From positions 1 through 36,834 of IMG/VR virus record IMGVR_UViG_3300030098_006480: a stretch of 36,834 nucleotides of DNA; one strand, given 5' to 3'. The position numbers were made by a program, and so were the translations under genes. The notes under the pieces are model-generated. The model was not told the origin of the DNA. It made no database searches and saw nothing but the letters and a program-made list of their open reading frames with translations. Each line of letters begins with the position of its first letter. The stretch's first letter is position 1. Origin of the DNA: a virus. This document shows positions 14,464 through 22,669 of the stretch, one piece after another.

Positions 14464-14956
14464 AGATTATGTCGTCTATAGGGATATATTCAGGAATTAA
14501 TTGATTGTAGCACTTGTGATTGTTATCACAGATACCTGTGCTTGGCAGTCCAATTTTTTTCCAACTTTCATACAACAATCTTAAGTCTTTTCGAATAGTA
14601 CATTCGTGGCAAGGAAGATTTGATGATATTCTCACCCACCTATATTTTAACTTATACCCATAAACGGAATACTGTCCTCGCCAATATCCTTGCAAAGTTG
14701 CAGATACAATTCCTCGCTTAATTGTATTTTTAAATCCTCTGAAGGCAGCTCTACCATCGGATACATCTCGTCTGAGTATTGATAAGATTTTTGAATCTCC
14801 AACACCTGCTGCTCTAAGACTTTCAACCTTTTGCTCAAGCTCTGTTGCAAATATATCGACTCCATAAGATATTTTGATTGTTTCCCTCGAAATGATTTTT
14901 GCATCGTTTTTCTTAATATCTTTCGAATTTTCTTCCTCATAACTATCCTCCATCAT
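14456..14956 (-). CDS. MuF-like head morphogenesis protein
   Basis: 166 residues. The C-terminal zinc-like block PCHECTIRKDLRLLYESWKKI followed by GLPSTGICDNNHKCYNQLIP matches the Mu gpF-type pattern (PCxxC......W...GLP..G..C...C.C.L.P). Upstream is R..F.NTIKRG. MuF-domain proteins sit near the portal and aid capsid assembly or are ejected with DNA. It is shorter than full MuF proteins, which often carry 250 or more residues. Its ATG overlaps the previous stop (ATGA). Confidence 0.7.
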   Translation of the reverse strand: MMEDSYEEENSKDIKKNDAKIISRETIKISYGVDIFATELEQKVESLRAAGVGDSKILSILRRDVSDGRAAFRGFKNTIKRGIVSATLQGYWRGQYSVYGYKLKYRWVRISSNLPCHECTIRKDLRLLYESWKKIGLPSTGICDNNHKCYNQLIPEYIPIDDIIFI

Positions 14957-15435
14957 TTCATTCTAAACCTTCTATCTATCAAATTTTTCATAAATCTTCT
15001 TTTAAATCTTTTTACTGTTTCTTTTCGCTGCTCTTTTGCTATAATAAATCTTCTTTGAGGAACTGTAATGCCTCCAATTTCAGCCATACCTTTATAAGTA
15101 GGTATTTTTTTTGGTTTAAACCCACCTTTTCGATTGTGATATATACCATATTTCAGCATTTCAAGACCCTCTTTTGTAGCTTTGATGCTATTATATAAAG
15201 CACCTGTGAATTTCAAAGGCTTTGTTCCTGTTCCTGATGCGATTCCTTTTTTATTTTTCCACCTTCTAATAGATATTGTTGATTTTGCTAACGGAGGTGT
15301 TAATCCTGAGTCGATAGCTTTCTTTGATTGCTTTTCTGAATCTTTAGCAATATCAAATATAGATGATTTTATAATTTTGTTAAGATTTCTATTTAATTTA
15401 TTAAAGCTAAAGTTCATCTTTATCTGTAAGTTCAT
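14953..15435 (-). CDS. Mu gpG / HK97 gp10-like virion morphogenesis protein
   Basis: 160 residues. A helical N-terminus is followed by GTKPLKFTGALYNSIKA and, near the end, VPQRRFIIAKE. This is the order seen in phage virion-morphogenesis and neck proteins (L..TG.L..S.......PxRxF). A location between portal and MuF-like genes fits a head-completion or neck role. AAGGA lies 9 bases before ATG 15435; ATG 15417, which overlaps the upstream stop, is an alternative. Confidence 0.6.
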   Translation of the reverse strand: MNLQIKMNFSFNKLNRNLNKIIKSSIFDIAKDSEKQSKKAIDSGLTPPLAKSTISIRRWKNKKGIASGTGTKPLKFTGALYNSIKATKEGLEMLKYGIYHNRKGGFKPKKIPTYKGMAEIGGITVPQRRFIIAKEQRKETVKRFKRRFMKNLIDRRFRMK

Positions 15436-15655
15436 AAGCGAGTTCCTTTCCTAGTTTTTTAGCTTTTAAGTATCGAGGGATACATTGCTCAACCATCAGC
15501 TCTTCTGCGACTCTTTCAGCCCACTCTGAAGGATTTGCTAATATATCTTCAATATTATCTGTGAACTTTATATTAAAGTTGTGGAGCTTCTTCAACTCCT
15601 GTACTGACTTCTTGACTTTCAGAGAGTTTTTTGTTCTTTTCCTTATTTTGGTCAA
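15407..15655 (-). CDS. Small protein between portal and neck genes
   Basis: Up to 82 residues if the TTG at 15655 is used. That start overlaps the portal 3' end by 83 bases, so a shorter product from TTG 15595 (62 residues) is possible; neither has a good SD. The C-terminal part (PSEWAERVAEELMVEQCIPR to YELTDKDEL) is helical and acidic and ends exactly at the following gene. Role unknown; probably part of head assembly. Confidence 0.5.
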   Translation of the reverse strand: MTKIRKRTKNSLKVKKSVQELKKLHNFNIKFTDNIEDILANPSEWAERVAEELMVEQCIPRYLKAKKLGKELAYELTDKDEL

Positions 15656-16880
15656 TTAATGTCTGAGCCTCCTGTAAGGTTAAATCCTTATTATATTCTA
15701 CTAATAATGCTGCCTCAGTTACAAGGTTTAATTGTAATCTGTGATTATCCCATAAGATTTGGTCTTGAACTGTCTTCGGATATTCAGGCTCATTGAAATC
15801 AATCCCAAATTTAGCAGGAAGTGAAACATTGTTAGATTTTGCAATCGCTTTTTCGACCTCATACATTTCATATTCATACATCTTCCATATAGATACATCA
15901 TCCTTAAAATCACGATGATACTCTAAATCTTTTATCATAAGGCTAATTCCTGATGGAACTTCGCCACCTGTTTGCGACCATTGTACCCACATATGATTAT
16001 TTTGAGCAACCATTTCTACTTCAAACTTTATAGATTCTATTATTTTCTTACTATCGCCTTTTGGAGCTACAATATCATAAGTAGCACCTTCAGGCAATTC
16101 TAAAGTAGTATCAACACCAACTCTTTGGATTCCTGACATATCTGCACCTGTAACAACAGGCTGACCAAAAGATTGAAATCTTTGACCTAACTTCATCTCG
16201 GTAAAAGAAATATTTATATGCTCATTGGCATTTATAAGGTCATTTGCTCCTGCTACGAAAAATTGGTCAGTTTGAGGCTCTCGATGGGTAAATATAAAAG
16301 GCAGCCTTCCATAGCTGTGCACTCCATTTTGAAGAATGTTTCCATCAGAATCAACTATAACCCACGACTCTTTATCCCATATCATATACTGCATTTCATC
16401 GACTCTTGTAGCATCATCTACAAAATTAAATAACGGATAAGAAAGAGCAGTTGGAACGAAAGGGTCTGAATCAAAAAAAGGGTAAAAATAATAGACAGGT
16501 CTATAATCAAACATAGGAGATTCTTGATTTCCGTTCCAAACTACTCTTGTTGCGAGAGTACCGATAAGTCTTGTCATTCTTTCAATATGCTTCATTCTAA
16601 CATCTTTCAATGCAGTTAATTGGTCATATTTATTAGAAACATTTCTTTTTGCTCCAATAGTGTAAATACGACTCGCCTTATTGATAAATCTTTTTGTAAT
16701 ATTTGCTTCATATGGAGGTAATTGATTGAAAGCTTCTGAGTCAAATAATTTTTCAATATATTGACCTGTATTATTACCTTCATAATAATCTAAAAGCTTT
16801 TCAACATAATTTTCTCTACCTTCTTGATATTTTATTTTTAAATTTTTTAATGATTCTTCTATATATAGTTCTGCTGCCAT
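15573..16880 (-). CDS. Portal protein
   Basis: 435 residues. Identified by order (directly after the large terminase on the same strand) and by sequence: an N-terminal helical segment, YEANITKRFINKASRIY, the stem-like region NANEHINISFTEMKLGQRFQ, and EVPSGISLMIKDLEYHRDF, all typical of siphophage portals (SPP1/HK97 type). A dodecamer at one capsid vertex forms the DNA channel. The SD is AAGGAAGAG. The size is within the family range. Confidence 0.85.
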   Translation of the reverse strand: MAAELYIEESLKNLKIKYQEGRENYVEKLLDYYEGNNTGQYIEKLFDSEAFNQLPPYEANITKRFINKASRIYTIGAKRNVSNKYDQLTALKDVRMKHIERMTRLIGTLATRVVWNGNQESPMFDYRPVYYFYPFFDSDPFVPTALSYPLFNFVDDATRVDEMQYMIWDKESWVIVDSDGNILQNGVHSYGRLPFIFTHREPQTDQFFVAGANDLINANEHINISFTEMKLGQRFQSFGQPVVTGADMSGIQRVGVDTTLELPEGATYDIVAPKGDSKKIIESIKFEVEMVAQNNHMWVQWSQTGGEVPSGISLMIKDLEYHRDFKDDVSIWKMYEYEMYEVEKAIAKSNNVSLPAKFGIDFNEPEYPKTVQDQILWDNHRLQLNLVTEAALLVEYNKDLTLQEAQTLIDQNKEKNKKLSESQEVSTGVEEAPQL

Positions 16881-18194
16881 TTATCTCTTCCTTATTTTAA
16901 CTTCTCTATCTTTAATTGGGAAACGATTCACAAAGAAGAATCGAATCATATCACCACCATGGTCATGGTATCCATCTTTCATTGAAACAGGTTTTAAATC
17001 TTGCGACTCAGGGTATCTTAAAGCCTCCAAGTCTTCTGCCATCCCTTGACATTTTTTATCTAAATGCAATCGCCTTAATCCTGTTGCACTTTCGATAAAA
17101 CTACGAACATGGGTTTCGCCTGATGCTTTATCACGAGATATTTTATCTCTAACCCATTTAACTACAATTCCCTTCCTTCTAAAAATCTCTATATCACCCA
17201 AACCTGACTGACCCTGAACTTGCATACCTGCAGGGTCGCCATAATATTCAGTTGTATTATAACCCTTTTTCAAAATCATTTCAACTAATTTATCTGTTTT
17301 TACATTTTGTTCGTGCATAATTTCATCAATCATATTAATGTGAGTGATTCCTCCCACTTTATAAGTCTGAAACCATCCTACAGACGGCATCCTATATCCA
17401 AAATCAATCGAACAATAAGTCGGCAGACTTGAGTTGTAAGGGAAATATCCCATATCAAGGGCTCTGCTAAACGGATAAACTTTACCTGCAAAAGTAGTAA
17501 ACTGAGCTCCATATTCTTGTTCAAAAACCTCTCTTGACATATTTCTTTTTCGTTCTTGGATAACACTATTTTCCAATCCGTCAGGGTAGGCATGATGGTT
17601 TTCCCAAGCAGGAGCTGTATGCGACTCCCACTCCTCATCTTTTTTGCCCAATAAAAATTTATCATATAACCAATTAAACCCTTGTGGAGTCGAAATAAAT
17701 ATAGCCTTTCCGTTCCTTCGACCAACTGCAGGAGAAACATACATATCCCAAATTTCTTGCTTCATCTTAGCAGCCTCATCAAGTATAACTAAATCATACT
17801 CATCACCCACCAATGAATCAGGGTTGTCTGCAGAAAGACCTTCTATTGTTGAGTTCCAAGTGAATCGAACATATTGGTCTTTCTCTGAAGCTTTGGCTAC
17901 ATCCTTCTTGTTTGGGATAACCATTGTTCTCCATATTTCATCAAATAGTAATTTAGATTTTCTGTAAGACAGTCCAATTAAGGCGACTTTTTTATTAGGG
18001 AGAGAAGCATAAAATGAAGCTTCTTTTGCAGAGGCATAAGTCTTGCCATACCCACGACCACAAATTATTACAAAAAATCTAGCTGTATTTTTTTCAGGAA
18101 AATGTAACTTGCTTTGACCTTTATGAGGACTGTATCCCTGAAAGTCAAACCATTCCTTCTTAAATGTTAATATATTTTGAGATTGTGATTGCAT
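16881..18194 (-). CDS. terL: Terminase large subunit
   Basis: 437 residues. ATPase: Walker A GRGYGKT (46-52), Walker B LVILDEAA (135-142), coupling STP (168-170). RNase H-like nuclease: D264 in CSIDFGY, D320 in YYGDPAG, D415 in HGGDMIRFFF. All key residues are present, so the motor should be active. It pumps DNA into the prohead through the portal encoded directly downstream. No SD precedes ATG 18194. The gene points away from the scaffold and capsid genes, as part of an inverted block. Confidence 0.95.
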   Translation of the reverse strand: MQSQSQNILTFKKEWFDFQGYSPHKGQSKLHFPEKNTARFFVIICGRGYGKTYASAKEASFYASLPNKKVALIGLSYRKSKLLFDEIWRTMVIPNKKDVAKASEKDQYVRFTWNSTIEGLSADNPDSLVGDEYDLVILDEAAKMKQEIWDMYVSPAVGRRNGKAIFISTPQGFNWLYDKFLLGKKDEEWESHTAPAWENHHAYPDGLENSVIQERKRNMSREVFEQEYGAQFTTFAGKVYPFSRALDMGYFPYNSSLPTYCSIDFGYRMPSVGWFQTYKVGGITHINMIDEIMHEQNVKTDKLVEMILKKGYNTTEYYGDPAGMQVQGQSGLGDIEIFRRKGIVVKWVRDKISRDKASGETHVRSFIESATGLRRLHLDKKCQGMAEDLEALRYPESQDLKPVSMKDGYHDHGGDMIRFFFVNRFPIKDREVKIRKR

Positions 18195-18303
18195 AAAATT
18201 TAATAAAAACTTGCAAAAACCAACCCTATTAAGTTAAGTTATGTCTGTAGATTATGCAAGAATTTGCAAAATTAAATTATTATTTACAAAATAGGAGGGC
18301 AGT
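18195..18303. promoter_or_regulatory. Divergent promoter region between large terminase and scaffold
   Basis: 109 AT-rich bases separate oppositely transcribed late genes. TTGCAA occurs on the + strand twice (about 18212 and 18263). The scaffold gene has a strong AGGAGGG site; the terminase has none. Precise -10 and -35 boxes are not convincing. Confidence 0.35.
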
Positions 18304-18840
18304 ATGTCCGAAGAGAAAGTAGTAGCAAACGAATCAGTAGAGGAGAATGTTGCACAGGTTGAGGCTCAAGAGTCGCCCACTCCTGACCCTTTAATAGCAG
18401 AAGCTAAAAAATACAGAAAAAGGGCACAACTCGCTGAGTCTAAAATAGCAGAGCTAGAAAAGAAGTTTGAAGCTCAAGAAAATGCTAAATTAAAAGAAAA
18501 TGAGGAATTTAAAACTCTAGCTGAGAAATTAGAAGCTGAAAATGCTTCCTTGAGAGGTGTGAAAGAGGAGCACAAAGCGATGATTTCTAAAAGAAAAGAT
18601 GATTTACTTTCTAAATTGCCTGAAGATAAGCGAGAACAATTCAAAGACAAAGATTTAGATGTCTTAGAATTTATGGTTTCGGAAATGACTTCCAAGACTC
18701 CTTCAGAGCCGAATGTTCATAATCAGGTTAGAAACAATAAAGATTTGCCTGAAGATTGGACTAAACTCAGCCCTGAAGAGCTTAGGAAGAATTGGAATTT
18801 CTATTTCAACCGAGCTTTAAATAGAAATAAAAAAAATTAA
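18304..18840 (+). CDS. Head scaffolding protein
   Basis: 178 residues, highly charged and helical. An acidic N-terminus (EESPTP-like) leads into a coiled coil (YRKRAQLAESKIAELEKKFE onward), then LPEDKREQFKDKDLDVLEFM and a basic C-terminus (NRALNRNKKN). This is the usual layout of a siphophage scaffold lying directly before the major capsid gene. The basic C-terminus would bind capsid protein. No protease domain is visible. Confidence 0.75.
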   Translation: MSEEKVVANESVEENVAQVEAQESPTPDPLIAEAKKYRKRAQLAESKIAELEKKFEAQENAKLKENEEFKTLAEKLEAENASLRGVKEEHKAMISKRKDDLLSKLPEDKREQFKDKDLDVLEFMVSEMTSKTPSEPNVHNQVRNNKDLPEDWTKLSPEELRKNWNFYFNRALNRNKKN

Positions 18841-18895
18841 TTACTCTGACTGAAGGTCTTTTTGACAGTTGAGGGATGAGAAATAGGAGCTAAAA

Positions 18896-19759
18896 ATGGC
18901 TTATTTAGATACAACTACAGGTGCTGCTTTTATACCTGAACTATGGGCAGAGCCTATATATAAATACTTTGAAGCAAACCTTAAACTAAGAAACTCAGTT
19001 GATGATTATTCAGCGATGGTTAAAGGTGCAGGTGATACGATTAATATTCCTAAAATCGCTATGGATGGAACAAATGATAAATCTGTTTCTACTGCAGTAA
19101 CATTTTCTATAAGTGGTACAGAGGGAAGTGTTGCTTTAGCTATTAATAAACATAAATATCTTGCTAATATTTTTGAAGATATGGCATTGATTCAATCTAA
19201 CTCAGACTTAATCTCAAAATATACTAAAATGATGGGAGAGTCTTTAGCTAGAGTTGTTGAAGATGATTTGTGGGCAGAGCTTGATGGCTTCCAAACAAGT
19301 CAAGACTTATCTGCAGCAAACAGGGTTCAAGCTGATGATTTAGAGGCTGTTTTAAACAATCTTTATTCACAGGATATAGACCCTAATACTTGTTCGTTCA
19401 CAGTTAATAATAACATATTATCTGATATGCTTAACCCTAGTGGTGGTATTGCTCAATACTTCATCAGGCAGGATGCAGTTGGTGATGGTAGTGGGTTAAA
19501 AACAGGTGCAGTTGGCTTGATATATGGAATGGATGTTTTTTATTCTCGTTCTATATCTTCATCAACAGCTGATGGAACTAAAGTTGGTGCAGTTTATCCA
19601 TCTAATGCTTGTGCTTTTGCAGCTCAACAAGATGTTAGAGTTCAAGCTCAATATGATGTTGAATACATAGGTACTAAAGTTGTTACTGATATGATTTATG
19701 GTGCTAAACTTATAGATGAATCAGGACACTTAATGGGCTTAAATGTAACTAATCCTTAA
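18896..19759 (+). CDS. Major capsid protein
   Basis: 287 residues. It opens with the AAFIPELWAEPIYKYFEANL segment and continues with GDTINIPKI, an A-domain-like centre, and a C-terminal VQAQYDVEYIGTKVVTDMIY. This matches the HK97-fold major capsid proteins that follow a separate scaffold. The compact size and lack of a long N-terminal delta domain fit that arrangement. The SD is AGGAG. A very stable hairpin lies just after the stop. Confidence 0.85.
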   Translation: MAYLDTTTGAAFIPELWAEPIYKYFEANLKLRNSVDDYSAMVKGAGDTINIPKIAMDGTNDKSVSTAVTFSISGTEGSVALAINKHKYLANIFEDMALIQSNSDLISKYTKMMGESLARVVEDDLWAELDGFQTSQDLSAANRVQADDLEAVLNNLYSQDIDPNTCSFTVNNNILSDMLNPSGGIAQYFIRQDAVGDGSGLKTGAVGLIYGMDVFYSRSISSSTADGTKVGAVYPSNACAFAAQQDVRVQAQYDVEYIGTKVVTDMIYGAKLIDESGHLMGLNVTNP

Positions 19760-19774
19760 TAGTTAGTGTTAATC

Positions 19775-19802
19775 ATATAGGGGAGGGAAACTTCCCCTAT
19801 AT
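19775..19802 (+). other. GNRA-capped hairpin after the capsid gene
   Basis: ATATAGGGGAGG and CTTCCCCTATAT form a 12-pair stem (one G-U) closed by a GAAA tetraloop. No U run follows, so it is more likely an mRNA 3'-end stabiliser or processing site that keeps capsid mRNA abundant than an intrinsic terminator. Confidence 0.65.
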
Positions 19803-19819
19803 AAAACAGGAGATAAAAA

Positions 19820-20002
19820 ATGGCTTATATGAAACATCCTACTCAAGGATTTATTAGAGAAGTGAAAGATGCTTCCCCTGATATTATTAAACAATTAGAA
19901 ACACATGGTTGGTATAAATGTCAAGCTCGTAACGATGCAACCCCTTATAAAGAACCTACAAAAAAGAAGACTACTAAAAAATCATCCAAAAAGGAAGATT
20001 AG
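19820..20002 (+). CDS. Small basic-tailed protein after capsid
   Basis: 60 residues: MAYMKHPTQGFIREVKDASP, then a short alpha/beta region (QLETHGWYKC), then a Lys/Thr/Ser-rich tail. The SD is AGGAG. It resembles small head-associated proteins that follow capsid genes in marine phages, but I cannot name a family. Confidence 0.55.
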   Translation: MAYMKHPTQGFIREVKDASPDIIKQLETHGWYKCQARNDATPYKEPTKKKTTKKSSKKED

Positions 20003-20003
20003 G

Positions 20004-20162
20004 ATGGCTAGGTCAGGTCATGAGAATACAGTAACAGGTCAAAATAGAGTTGTTCGCAAAAAAGGCGATTTAACAGGTTCAGGAAAAGGTGATTGGCTTA
20101 GAATTGATGTTACAGACGAAAAATATAAAGAAAATTATAATAGGATATTTAAAAAGAAATGA
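20004..20162 (+). CDS. 52-residue small basic protein
   Basis: MARSGHENTVTGQNRVVRKK, then GDLTGSGKGDWLRIDVTDEK. AGG lies just before the ATG, and the stop overlaps the next ATG (ATGA). Probably virion-associated by position. Unrecognised. Confidence 0.5.
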   Translation: MARSGHENTVTGQNRVVRKKGDLTGSGKGDWLRIDVTDEKYKENYNRIFKKK

Positions 20163-20326
20163 AAGATTTAGAATCTTACCAACAGAAGTTAAAAGCTATA
20201 CTTACTAAAATCGAATCACTCAATAAAGAAAAGAATCAGCTAACTCAAGAAGCTATTGAAATTCAGGGTGTTATTAAGTATATTAACCAAAAGGAAAAAC
20301 CTAAAAATGAGCAAACTCCTAAATAG
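20159..20326 (+). CDS. 55-residue coiled-coil microprotein
   Basis: MKDLESYQQKLKAILTKIES begins a single amphipathic helix, with a Lys/Pro tail. It overlaps the upstream gene by ATGA and its 3' end overlaps the first 20 bases of the endolysin gene in another frame. Function unknown. Confidence 0.5.
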   Translation: MKDLESYQQKLKAILTKIESLNKEKNQLTQEAIEIQGVIKYINQKEKPKNEQTPK

Positions 20327-20711
20327 TATAAAGCATCACGAAGGATTCCGAAGCAAGGTGTACAAGTGCAGTCTTGGGTTTGACACGATTGGCTATGGGA
20401 GTGCTATAAAAGATTTAGTTTTAGACGAAGACATTGCATCTTTAATTCTTGAAAGAAAGGTAGATAAATTAGTCAAAGAGTTGGATAAGAAGTTTGACTG
20501 GTATGGAGATTTACCTGAAGAAGCTAGAGATGTTGTAACCGAAATGTGTTATCAGTTAGGGGTAACAGGTTTTTCTAAATTTAAAAAAACAATAAGCTAT
20601 TTAAAAGATGGTGAATGGGCAGACTGTGCATACGAGATGCTTGATTCTCTTTGGGCGAGGCAAACACCTCAACGAGCTAAAGAATTAAGCAATAGAATAA
20701 AAGAACTGTAG
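20307..20711 (+). CDS. Endolysin, T4-type lysozyme (GH24)
   Basis: 134 residues from ATG 20307. A longer open frame exists, but lysozyme homology begins here. HHEGFRSKVYKC...FDTIGYG aligns without gaps to the T4 active site: Glu12 (T4 E11), Cys21 (T4 D20) and Thr27 (T4 T26). The Asp-to-Cys position is an accepted variant of the E-8-D/C-5-T motif, so it should still cleave peptidoglycan. No signal-anchor segment is seen at the N-terminus, so release needs a holin; membrane protein genes follow directly. Confidence 0.9.
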   Translation: MSKLLNSIKHHEGFRSKVYKCSLGFDTIGYGSAIKDLVLDEDIASLILERKVDKLVKELDKKFDWYGDLPEEARDVVTEMCYQLGVTGFSKFKKTISYLKDGEWADCAYEMLDSLWARQTPQRAKELSNRIKEL

Positions 20712-20718
20712 GAGATTT

Positions 20719-20907
20719 ATGGATTCGTTGAAGGCTTATTTAAGTCATCCAAACACAGGATGGATAAGCTCCTTTACAGGGGTTGGATTTTCACTTTTAG
20801 ACATAGAAATTTATTTAAGGATACTAGGATTAAGTATTGGTGTGATTATTGCTCTAATGAACCTATTTTGTAGGTTAGTGGGTAATAAATGTTGGTTTTG
20901 TAAATAG
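20719..20907 (+). CDS. Small membrane protein, holin candidate 1
   Basis: 62 residues with a hydrophobic stretch (WISSFTGVGFSLLDIEIYLR, then ILGLSIGVIIALMNLFCRLV), one or two membrane helices, and a Cys-rich end (GNKCWFCK). The SD AGGAG overlaps the endolysin end. Being next to the endolysin makes a holin or antiholin role plausible but unproven. Confidence 0.5.
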   Translation: MDSLKAYLSHPNTGWISSFTGVGFSLLDIEIYLRILGLSIGVIIALMNLFCRLVGNKCWFCK

Positions 20908-20918
20908 AGAGCTGAAAT

Positions 20919-22124
20919 ATGATATGTCCTCATTGTTATTCGAATCTTACGAAGAAGAACGGTTCGAGAAAAAATATTACAGGAGAAGTTAAACAAGCAT
21001 TTCATTGCAGAAATTGTGGTAAAAACTTCTCAGAAACAATCCGACACGAAGAAATTGTTACTCAGAATGTTCGACTTGCGAAGCAGAAACAAGCCTTACA
21101 GGATTTAAACCGAATTGAACGAAAATCTTTTAGAGAAAATGCAAGAGTAGAAAATGCAGTCGAAGCTTACTCTAAAGAACTTGTTGAAATCTTTAAAAAG
21201 AAAAATCTAAGCAAATTAACTAAAACACATAGAAATAATAATAAAGCTGTAGGAGTTATACAGTTTAGTGATGTGCATTTCAATGAGCTTGTGAGCCTTG
21301 AGAGCAATAAATATGATTTTACAATAGCTTCTCAAAGGTGCAGATATTTCGTTTCACAAGCAAAAAAATACTTTAAATGTAATAATATTAAAAATGTGAT
21401 GATTGCACTTACAGGAGATTTATTAAATTCAGATAGAAGGCTTGATGAATTATTAAGTATGGCTACAAATAGAGCAAAAGCAACATTTTTATCTGTTGAT
21501 ATATTACAACAAGTGGTATTAGATTTAAACAAAGATTTTAATGTGAATGTTGCTTGTGTAACAGGGAACGAAGGTCGTGCAAAGCCTGAATTGGGTTGGG
21601 TGGACTTGATGGCTACCGACAATTATGACTACACGATTTTTCAACTTTTAAAGTATTTATTTAAAGGTAGTAAGGTTACATTTGTAGAGGGCGACCCTTT
21701 AGAGTTAGTGGTTAATTTAGCAGGGCAGAACCTGCTTATGATTCATGGTCATGGCTCTATAAGTTCGGCAGGGCTTGAGAAGTCGATAAACCAAATAATA
21801 GGTAGGTATGCACTTAAAGGATGCACTATTGATTATGTTATATTCGGTCATGTTCACTCTGCAAGGGTTGGTGATAATTATTCAAGAAGCTCTTCTATGG
21901 TTGGTGCAAATGATTATTCGGATAAAGCACTCAATCTTTCAGGAAGGGCTAGTCAGAACTGTTATATTTTTTATAATAACGGTAACAGGGATGGGATTAA
22001 AGTTGATTTACAAAATATTAAGAATTTTGAAGGTTATAAAATAGATGAATCTTTGGCTGCCTACAATGCTAAAAGTCATTCTAAAACAAAGCAGAAAAAG
22101 GTGGTTTTTGAGGTCGTTGTTTGA
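20919..22124 (+). CDS. Zinc-ribbon / metallophosphoesterase fusion protein
   Basis: 401 residues. Residues 1-40 form a zinc ribbon (CPHC at 3-6, CRNC at 30-33, with GKNFSET) of the kind found at the N-terminus of IS1 InsA-type proteins. A charged helical linker follows. From residue 112 on there is a calcineurin-like phosphoesterase with DVH (118-120), GDLLN (166-170), GNEGR (216-220, where GNHE is usual), HGH (276-278) and GHVH (310-313). It should bind two metals and act as a phosphodiesterase, perhaps on nucleic acid recruited by the ribbon. It is oddly placed inside the lysis region. Confidence 0.8.
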   Translation: MICPHCYSNLTKKNGSRKNITGEVKQAFHCRNCGKNFSETIRHEEIVTQNVRLAKQKQALQDLNRIERKSFRENARVENAVEAYSKELVEIFKKKNLSKLTKTHRNNNKAVGVIQFSDVHFNELVSLESNKYDFTIASQRCRYFVSQAKKYFKCNNIKNVMIALTGDLLNSDRRLDELLSMATNRAKATFLSVDILQQVVLDLNKDFNVNVACVTGNEGRAKPELGWVDLMATDNYDYTIFQLLKYLFKGSKVTFVEGDPLELVVNLAGQNLLMIHGHGSISSAGLEKSINQIIGRYALKGCTIDYVIFGHVHSARVGDNYSRSSSMVGANDYSDKALNLSGRASQNCYIFYNNGNRDGIKVDLQNIKNFEGYKIDESLAAYNAKSHSKTKQKKVVFEVVV

Positions 22125-22387
22125 TGGATTTTTTGATGATATTGGAGCAGTATGGAGTTCCCATTGCTGTAGCTATCGCTTTCGGCTTTTTTATTTGGAA
22201 GCAGAATCAGTTTATCCAAAACGATTTATCTCAAGATTTGAAAGACAAGTTTGAAAGGTTGGAAGGTATTATAATAGGATTGATAAATGCACAGAAGAAG
22301 CATAGCATAGATTTAAAAGGCTTGACAAAAAGTTATCAAACTATTGTAGATGTTATTACTAAAATTATTAAAAAGGAGAATAAGTAA
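22124..22387 (+). CDS. Small membrane protein, holin candidate 2
   Basis: 87 residues from ATG 22124, which overlaps the phosphoesterase stop (TGATG). There is one N-terminal membrane helix (VPIAVAIAFGFFIWKQ), then a charged helical tail. The layout recalls single-span BhlA/UviB-like holins. The assignment is by shape only. Confidence 0.5.
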   Translation: MDFLMILEQYGVPIAVAIAFGFFIWKQNQFIQNDLSQDLKDKFERLEGIIIGLINAQKKHSIDLKGLTKSYQTIVDVITKIIKKENK

Positions 22388-22669
22388 ATGGATTTTTTAA
22401 CACAGAACATAGGATTAATTTCAGGTGTTTCAGCAACAGGTATCGTTCTATGGGTATTAAAGAAAGTTCCTAATAGTGCAATAGCTTCTAATGTTGAAGG
22501 TGTGTTTTTTAAGCTAGGGAAAGCTGTTACTTTAGGTATGACATCTAAGGGTTCGCCTGTTAAGAAGTTTTGGAATAAAACTATTGAGCCTTGGTTTATT
22601 GACCTATTGGACAATATTTTTGTATCTGCTTTCAAGGGATTGGTAGCAGGATTGAGAGTTGATAAATGA
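22388..22669 (+). CDS. Small membrane-associated protein, holin candidate 3
   Basis: 93 residues. An N-terminal hydrophobic helix (NIGLISGVSATGIVLWVLKK) is followed by amphipathic, Gly-rich segments (SAFKGLVAGLRVDK). An AAGGAG site lies just before it, and it abuts the previous stop. It is likely part of the lysis cassette; function not proven. Confidence 0.5.
   Translation: MDFLTQNIGLISGVSATGIVLWVLKKVPNSAIASNVEGVFFKLGKAVTLGMTSKGSPVKKFWNKTIEPWFIDLLDNIFVSAFKGLVAGLRVDK

Noticed and set aside
18195-18303. Precise promoter boxes between the large terminase and scaffold genes
   Set aside because: TTGCAA occurs twice, but no -10 box at proper spacing stands out in this A/T-rich sequence, so only a region is annotated.
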